DNA from: Talinum fruticosum
Lineage: Eukaryota > Streptophyta > Magnoliopsida > Caryophyllales > Talinaceae
Reading direction: 5' to 3'
Assembly: GCA_021018815.1 (NCBI GenBank)
Contig: JAITYX010000003.1
Location: forward strand, 1,736,001 to 1,800,000
Length of the DNA stretch: 64,000 nucleotides
The position numbers and the translations under genes are program-made. The notes beneath the pieces were generated by a model. That model had not been told where the DNA came from, ran no database searches, and worked only from the letters and a program-made list of their open reading frames with translations. Position 1 is the first letter of the stretch. Every line of letters begins with the position of its first letter. Shown here one piece after another: positions 56,899 to 64,000 of the stretch.

Positions 56899-57889
56899 TC
56901 CTATTCTTAACCATTATCCTTAAATAGCCACTCCTTTCTTCGAGACCACTACACGAGAGCTCTGCGCCAATTATTCGATCTAAAGCTGACTACAATAGAA
57001 GGAAAAATAATAAAGGATACTAAGGGCCCAAATGATTAAATGCAAATATATATTTCAAATTATAATCAATACAAACATGTCATAAAGGTAGTTGATATAG
57101 CAAAATACAAGTGCCTCAACAAGCAATGATCTAGTGGGACAAAATCCATGAATCAAACTTCAAATACCTTATGCGGTATAAAGTGAACATGACAAAGGGG
57201 AGATAGTTCAAAGTTCGACTTGAAAATAACTATGACAATTAGGCAATGATCAAGAAAAAGCATGGCCATACTAAAGTCAAGTTCTTTTTATGAGGCCAAG
57301 CATAATTATATGCTACAACCGGCTAGGAAAAAGGCATAAGAAGATAATAATGTCCATGTCATCATAATGTAGCTATACAAGAAAAATGTCATCAGTTCAC
57401 AAGCCAACTTGTGTAGATCACAAGCATCTTCGGGGTAATTCAATTGATCAAAGGAATCCATCGTGAGAGGATCAAGGGAAAATAAGACTCGTCAATCTCA
57501 CCGAGATAATGGCATCCAATGAAATTCCAAACCTTCCTTATTACATGAATATGTTTTTCCGAAACACGAAGCAATAGTAGAGTTTGCAAAATCCATATAA
57601 CGAGAGAATGTTTCAGCAAGTTATAAACAAAATAGCAACATGTAACAAACATATCCTCAAACCAAGACCAGAATTACAAACCCAATTGTTAGTTGAACTA
57701 ATGAACATTCTCGAGTAACCCCCAACAAAATTCTATTCAAATCCCATATAGAACATTTAAAAAGATGTTGAATAGAGATCATAAATTAATTCATACACAA
57801 GGGTACGTATATCTACTTTAATGAAACAAAAGCACTACCAAACCACAATCCTCAATTGAAGACAAGAGTAGAAGTTGGTCTTTTAATAA
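56899..57889. other. Unassigned DNA right of the large CACTA element
   Basis: No gene is recognised. It lies between the CACTA end and a Copia gag fragment and is likely older repeat DNA into which the CACTA element inserted. Confidence 0.4.
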
Positions 57890-58655
57890 CCTAAATTTCA
57901 AATTATAACAACCCAGTAGATAATCGTCTACGTTGTACTTATCGCCACTTTGATTGCCTCCTTCTCGAATTATCTTTATTTTTGATATATCTTATCCCGA
58001 GGCTTATCTTGGTATTTAGATGCTCTCCGTTTTGTAAAGAGAGCTTTGTCTTCCTCCTTTATTCGGACCTTGGACATTTCTTTGTCTAGGTCTTCTTGAA
58101 TGACCAAGATACTTTGCAATTCTATCAAATTGGGTTGAGTGGCCCATCCCCTAATTATCGTGATAAGGCCACTCATTAATTGCATTTTTGAGGTCTACCT
58201 TCTCTATTTTAGAAAATATAGATTTAACTTTTGTGAAATATTGCTTACCATCATGTCTCCCAGCTTGATGAACATGAGCTCATTCTCCAATTGTTGTAGC
58301 TTAGCTTCATTCTTCTTCTTGAAAAGTGTAACTCCATGCATGCTTTGTGGTGTCTTGCAGTCCATAATCTGATGTAGGAACTTGTCCTCCACAGTGAATA
58401 CATAGCCTTCTCTACCTTCATCTCCAACTTTTTTTCTCGATCGGGGTAAGTTGGAGCGGCTTTCTAATCACCGCCAACGATACCCACAAATCTTGCCCCT
58501 TCAAGTAGTACTTGATATGTGTGAACCAAGTACTATAGTTATTCCCATTAAGCTTCTTGAATGAGTTAGCTAATGTTGAAAGGTCCGCTATAACAACTTG
58601 GTAAGCACCCAACACTTTCCCGAGCAAGGTATGGTCCCGGACCAACAAATTTCAC
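57890..58655 (-). pseudogene. Copia gag fragment (UBN2 type)
   Basis: The minus strand encodes SFKKLNGNNYSTWFTHIKYY near 58500-58560 and HQIMDCKTPQSMHGVTLFKK with KLQQLENELMFIKLGDMMVS (58240-58380). In another frame it reads RGWATQPNLIELQSILVIQ and DKALFTKRRASKYQDKPR (57990-58160). This is the N-terminal two thirds of a Copia gag. It lies just downstream of a primer site and probably continues in the zinc knuckle fragment at 43515. Confidence 0.8.
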
Positions 58656-58748
58656 GATCTGTGATCTGTTCCAAGCAAAGTCTCCTCTATAATCCGATCC
58701 CTAATTATGTAGACAACAATTCTAGCTTAGGACAAGGCCACCAAAACA

Positions 58749-58764
58749 TTGCTCTGATACCACT
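58749..58764 (-). promoter_or_regulatory. Copia primer binding site (initiator Met tRNA type)
   Basis: The minus strand reads AGTGGTATCAGAGCAA, a perfect TGGTATCAGAGC match next to the LTR starting at 58765. Confidence 0.9.
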
Positions 58765-59218
58765 TGTTAAGAAATTAAGAGATCAAGTGGTATACTAGAC
58801 ATAAAACTTTATTACTAACTTAAGAGAGCAAACTTATAAGAGTTTATACAAACACTCAAGAGTATGTGGGATTCCTTACTTGCTCTCTCAAAACCCCTCA
58901 CTGACTCTTATAGTGGATGATCTCACTTGTATTGGATGCTTACATAGGTAGGTCACTCTCCTATTTATATGAATTCCACCTCCTTAATATATGGTGGAGA
59001 TTTGGCCAAGTGTCAAAATCCTAATTTTACACCTAATTCAATATTTAGGATATTTGTCACGATATTTATAGAGAGTACAATAATATCTAGGATATTTTCT
59101 AAGATAATTCTATAATTATCTAGATATTTCTAAAATCTAGATTTTTCTATAAAAAGTTTTGGATATTATTTTGGTAGGTTCTAGAAAAGTGGGTAATAAT
59201 TTGTATTTTTTTATTTTA
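58765..59218 (-). repeat. Copia 5' LTR, about 454 bp
   Basis: It begins TGTTAAGAAATTAAG beside the primer site. A minus-strand TATAAATAG is at 58971-58979. Its right part matches the interrupted LTR remnant at 34320-34384 and 37603-37649. The expected right terminus TTTTAACA (seen at 37642-37649) is replaced here by TTTTATAG. Confidence 0.75.
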
Positions 59219-59708
59219 TAGAAGGTGGTATCAAAGCAAAGTTTGTCATATTTTACCCCACTCATATACTACATTAAGTTACATAGTCATGGGCATCTTT
59301 AATCCATAATGAGGAAACTATGGGCGATTCACTTGTATTCCCATGGAAAAGATTAATCAATATAATGTGTTTTAGTCATGCCGCAATTGTCGGCCTAAGA
59401 GATAATCCATAGGCTTTACAAGGACGTAGATGATAAGTCAAGGAGATCTATAAAACACATGTATGGGATCGAAGGATAAGCAAACGAAGGAATATAGTTT
59501 ACATGTTAAAAGATTGAGTCTATTATTTAAGCAAGAATTTCCTCTTTTTAGCCTAAGTATAAAGAATGGGATGTAATGGTGTAGTCTTTGGAGTAGAGTG
59601 AAAAAAAAAAAAAAGCTGGTCTTAAGATTTAATTGATAGGGTAGTAAAATATCTATATCCCTTTAACTCATCTGGGTTACAACTTTATAGATGAGATCAG
59701 ATTAGAGA
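59219..59708. other. Unassigned DNA with a plus-strand primer-site-like sequence
   Basis: GGTGGTATCAAAGCAAAG at 59225 resembles an initiator Met primer site in plus orientation. The rest has no recognised feature. Confidence 0.4.
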
Positions 59709-61900
59709 TTTTTTTTTGGAAAAGGGGCAATAAATTAGTGAAATCAAAGTAGAACATTCGAGTACAAGTTAAACATCAAGCATCAAGTAGTGGCACGGCT
59801 GAGACACGGCAACAACATAGTTGGTACAAAAAGCCCTACATAGACTGAAAAGAGACTAGACACAATAGGAAGGACATAAGGTCACTCATGAATCTCCTCC
59901 AATAGATCCCTCTAGAGGCAGTCATACATCTTCAACGCTTACGTATCCGCATCCAATATCCATTTGGCCTATGGTGGTGGAAGTGTGTGAATTCCGAGGG
60001 GTTCCATTTGGTCCTCATTCATCTTGGCCAAAACATAAGCAGCCCAATTGACTTGTTTGATGACATGGTTGAAACTAATCCTCCAAGGTTTACTGCAATA
60101 GCTCCACGACTCTAGCAACGAGTATAATCTATAGGGTTAGGGTTGCTAGACTCACCGTCATTCCCAATCCTTTGAATTGCCTCAACCTCAAGATCGACCT
60201 CCATGTTGGGGATGTTAAACTCTGCAGCTACGATCGGCGACTCCTTAAGGCCTTCAAGCATAGCCATGACCTTGTCATTCGCTGTGAACCACCACAATAA
60301 TCCCAAAGAACCAAAGGTTGCTCGTGGTGCGTAGGACTCCCGCAACAATGAATCTCCTTCTCTCCTCATACCAGTAATAACCCAAGCTCGGTTTAAAGTG
60401 AGCCTCCTTTGAGTGGTGTCCACAGCATTGTTGGTGTATTCTTAAGATAGTCGAGGTCCCTGCAACTTAAAGCACCGATTTGAATGAGCAATGGAAAAAG
60501 ATATATGGTTCAAAAAGATTGGGTCTCTGGCAAACATTGGAGAAAACACGGTGACTATGGTAGTTCCATAGCTCCCAACATATGATGAGGAACTTACTCG
60601 ATCCCCGGTTATCCTATTTAAGATTCAACTGAATCCAACCAACCCAATCCATATTTTAAAAGTGGGCAACAAGAGAAGAGTTACCATTATGCATAAATTT
60701 AACCCAAGTAGCAAGCTGGAATGGGGCAATCATGGAAGAGGTGCAAGTGACTTTCCTCGGGGTTCCAACAATTGGGGCACCTGGAATTAAGGTCAAAAAT
60801 CCATCTAGCTATCATACAAGCAACAAGAAGGCCCTCATAGCAAGCACACCACATTAGGGTTTTCATTTTAAACGACACTTTACTTTTCCACAATTTGTTC
60901 CATAGGATGGAAGGGGCAACATGAGTAGGCAATAGCGCCTTATAAAGACTGTGGGTGCTAAACTTACCATATGGGGTGAACAACTAGGAGATTTTATCTT
61001 GCCGTCCTGTGGGAGATGGTAGGGGTAGCTGCTTAATGATATCTCTAATAGAGGATTGTAACCAATTATCAATTCTTAACCAATGCCAATCACCACTATT
61101 TTTAATAGCCTGAACCATCAAATGTTCCTTGTTGGTTGGGATGACTACGTCATTTCTCTAGACCGAGAGGGCCAAGCGAGAGCCATTTATCAAACCAAAG
61201 AGATGTGTTATTTTGAAGAGATCTTGACCATGGAATGATCAATAATGAGATCCTTGGATCTAAGAATGCTATACCAAGTGGGGAGTAATAAGCCTTAGGG
61301 TCGCAGAGTTGAAGCTTACCCTAAGGCATGTATTTTTTTCCTAAAAAGCTAGATGCAAAGGTATATCCTCACTGTTCACAACTCTCTAGAGGTGTCTAGC
61401 TAGAAAATTTTATTCCAATATGTCAAATTCTTAATAATTAAGCCCCCAAACGCCTTCGAATCCACCACATTTTCCCAAGGAATCCTAGGAAGGTAACGTG
61501 TAGCATGGGCCTTATTCCGGATGAACTTCGTAATCATGACATGCATGACCTCTATCGTATGTTGAGGAAGAAGGGAAGTTTGCATGTGGTACAAGAAGAG
61601 AGGAAGGGATAGACTTCATCAAAGTAACTCTTCCAGCAAGGTTGATAAACTTAGTCTGCCAGTGTGCCAAATTAGCTCTAAACTTTTCAATCATATCCAA
61701 AAAAAGTCAACATGTCTAGGAAGACGGTGTGAGATAGGCACAACAAGGTAATTTCCAAAGGAAGTAGAGGCTGGACATCTGATGGAAGCAGCTAGGAATC
61801 TATGGTGTCTACGGTGAAGAGATTTTGTAGGAAAATGGACATCAGATTAGACATGGAGTTAGCTAGGAAGTACTGAGCCATTAAACGTAAACACATGAAG
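59709..61900 (-). pseudogene. LINE (L1-type) ORF2 3' part, 5'-truncated
   Basis: Minus-strand blocks are in LINE order. The reverse transcriptase tail comes first (FGNYLVVPISHRLPRHVDFF, about 61680-61760; FRANLAHWQTKFINLAGRVT, 61620-61685; PRIPWENVVDSKAFGGLIIK, 61415-61475). The zinc-binding zf-RVT domain follows (FSTHSLYKALLP; ILWNKLWKSKVSFKMKTLMW; RCPNCWNPEESHLHLFHDCP; 60700-60980). A weak RNase H region comes last (60112-60423). A T-run at 59709-59717 on the plus strand would be the 3' poly(A). Frames are broken. The 5' end is missing, as is common for LINEs. Confidence 0.8.
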
Positions 61901-64000
61901 ACGAAATTATGCGTTATCCACTCTATTCCAATAGGGATGAAACAAATGGTTATCATGATGCCATGATTACTATATGATTTATATTATATCAATTTTGCCT
62001 TTGGGATTTGAGCCTTAGCCAAAATTAAGTCCATCTGAGGAAGAAAATCGGTTTAGAAATCCTAGACTGTTGAGGAGTGGGCTGAAACACTTGAAAGAGT
62101 ATCGAACAAAAACATAGCGTAATAGTATCTCATAGTTAAACGACATTGTAGTTTGACCTAAAGTCTAAATAAGGAGATGAGATCCTAGCCCAAAAAATTC
62201 CCTAATTAAGGGTATAGTCAAAGGAGGATAATGATAATTAGGAAATAAATTGTATCCGATAAACAATGATGCATAATATCACACAGAGAAGATCTCTCCA
62301 TTCGCCTACAAAAGCAGGCAACAGACATCTCTCGAGATAAGGTCATTCAAGGATGAATTGAATACATTTATTTCTTTATTACTCAATTCTGTAATTTCTG
62401 TCTTGATTTGAGAATCGGAGGCTCTTTGAAGGGGAAATCACCACATCATTAGAAATTCCTTTGCATCTATAGGTGGAATTGACTGCACCCGAGGTCTATA
62501 TCTAAGTCAGTTATATCCTATGCTAAAAAACTATACATGAAGGAGGAGCATGACAATTCTTTACATACGAGAGATTATAATGATAATAGGAGGACAATGG
62601 AACACTTTATAAATGACTATATTAAGAATGTCAGCAACATTTTCTTTCCAAGTCTAGTTGGTGATTGATTGAAAGATCTAAGAGCCTGGTATATGGCCAA
62701 ATTGAGAACAATGGTTAATTAGATTATTGCGCAAGTAAACTACCTTATAATGTAACCGATTAGTCCTCGGTTTTTTTGCTATCAGTTTAAAATAATTATA
62801 AGAAGCTTGTAAATATGTATAAGATAGTTGTAAAGTTATTTACAGAAGTTATTAGGAGTTATAAACTTTTAGTTTAAAGCAAAACAAAACAAATAATAGA
62901 TTATAGGATGTTACGATAGAGAATGATTAGTCTGGTGATCGTTACACATTTATAAGGGAGTCATATAAATGCATTAACGTTGAAGGCCCAAATATGTGGC
63001 CATAATGTATAACAAGTTTAGAGCCATTAGATAGTATATTCATTATTAGCTATTTGGAGATAGGGGTCTACTTTGATTATTTCTATTCATTTTCATTAGA
63101 AATACTCAGTAAAACTTTTAATATTGGATGTTGTTAGCTTATATTTTGTTATACTTCTCTAGGAATACCTTTTTTTGGTTTTTAAATTTTCAAAATTCAG
63201 AAAATAAATTATGATTATGCATGTTATGATCACGTACATTTGTCTCACTAAAATTGACTTGCTTCAAAAATTAATTTCAAAATATATGACTAATATCTCG
63301 AATGAGACTTTCTTTACCTGTTAGAATGGTATTAAACACAAATAAAATTGTAACCCATGCAAAATAAGATATTAAAAAAGTTAGTTTTACCAAACATATT
63401 CATTGAAAAACCAATTAAAAGTAACGAAAGAAAATCACAGTAGATTTTTTTTCGGGTCACTTATATAATATGAGAAACTAAACTCGATGAAAATTGACCT
63501 GATCTGAAACTGTCCGAAAACTTTTGATTTTAAACATAATTTTCTCAACTCGAACCCGAAAAAAATTGAACTCGAAAAACCCATACATTAGTGAGTCAAA
63601 ACATGACCCAAACATGTTTGTCCCGTTCGGCCAAGACAATAAAAATAACAATCTAAACTTTTGTGACTTGTTGATTGAATATTTTATACCAATTATATTA
63701 TTTTCCTTTTATTTTATCACTCTTTTAATAACTATTATTTATTATATCACATCATTTAAAGAAATGTTACGTAGCTATACAAATCTTTTGTTAGAAAAAC
63801 ACTACTATTTCCTTTCTCAACTTTTTCTCATAAAAAAATTATACACGCAAATTATACATAGTTAAATTTCAACAAAATATGCATGAAATCAAATGGTAAC
63901 ATATATTAAAAATATTAAAAATGCGCAAGTTACTATTATATTTTTCTGAATTGAATATACCTCGTCACATCTTAAATAGTGTACCTTTTTTATTGATTCT
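61901..64000. other. AT-rich DNA, possible LTR remnant near 62160-62500
   Basis: No gene is recognised. GATTTGAGAATCGGAGGCTC at 62405 resembles the 3' part of LTRs of some gypsy elements, and the text before it (AAGATCTCTCCATTCGCCTA) fits such an LTR leader, in plus orientation. I could not find a primer site or partner. An ORF at 63524-63865 is AT-driven and hydrophobic, with no motif. Confidence 0.35.

Noticed and set aside
56955..56975. Minus-strand ATTGGCGCAGAGCTC as a primer binding site
   Set aside because: It matches neither the initiator Met nor the Asp type well, and no LTR boundary could be seen beside it.
57833..57850. CACTACCAAACC as the missing left end of the CACTA fragment ending at 43938
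   Set aside because: It has the wrong orientation and side for that element and lacks subterminal repeats nearby.
59697..61851. ATCAGATTAGA at 59697-59707 and 61841-61851 as a target duplication of the LINE
   Set aside because: Reverse transcriptase-like sequence appears to continue to the right of 61851, so the right copy lies inside the LINE and the match is probably chance.
63524..63865. 113-codon hydrophobic ORF
   Set aside because: The region is very AT-rich, the translation is dominated by Ile, Phe, Tyr and Leu, and there is no recognisable domain.
1..64000. CRISPR arrays, bacterial-style operons, rRNA or tRNA genes
   Set aside because: The repeats present are tandem or inverted transposon sequences without spacer structure, and no tRNA or rRNA sequence was recognised.

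Overview
This window is plant nuclear DNA, most likely from a eudicot. It holds one convincing host gene, an intronless HECATE-type bHLH transcription factor (26755-27561, + strand). Almost everything else is transposable-element sequence, much of it stacked element inside element. The plant assignment rests on the HECATE family itself, on Athila, SIRE-like and long-LTR retrotransposon types, and on CACTA, hAT and hairpin MITE elements. The species cannot be named from this sequence.

Left block (1 to about 20060): a minus-strand Athila-type Ty3/Gypsy element. From right to left it reads LTR (18641-about 20060), tRNA-Asp-type primer site, gag, protease, reverse transcriptase, RNase H, integrase and an extra post-pol ORF; its 3' LTR lies beyond the left edge. 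A SIRE-like Ty1/Copia element (4238-15251, about 11 kb, minus strand) sits inside its reverse transcriptase gene, with intact LTR pair, target duplication CATAA, primer site and polypurine tract. Both elements carry a degenerate ORF after pol that resembles the same plant transposon-associated domain.

Middle (20061-28637): decayed gypsy-like pieces, a hairpin MITE with a 10-bp target duplication (21002-21461), AT-rich intergenic DNA, a second hairpin MITE about 1.1 kb upstream of the HECATE start, then the gene and its downstream flank.

Right block (28638-59220): a non-autonomous hAT element (8-bp duplication AGCCTATG) split by a 4.07-kb CACTA element. Beyond it lies a minus-strand Copia relic broken up by a long solo LTR (34385-37602), a 3.98-kb CACTA (38822-42798), a CACTA end (to 43938) and a 12.7-kb CACTA (44174-56895, duplication TTC). 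The last carries a broken Tnp2-type transposase and is itself interrupted by a second solo LTR, a 627-bp hairpin, a 2.07-kb insertion and a 405-bp hairpin. The window ends with a 5'-truncated LINE (59709-about 61900, minus) and AT-rich DNA.

No element in the window looks able to move by itself: every coding region seen has stops or frameshifts. The main biological interest is the insertion history, the long hairpins as possible small-RNA sources, and the MITE near the developmental regulator.
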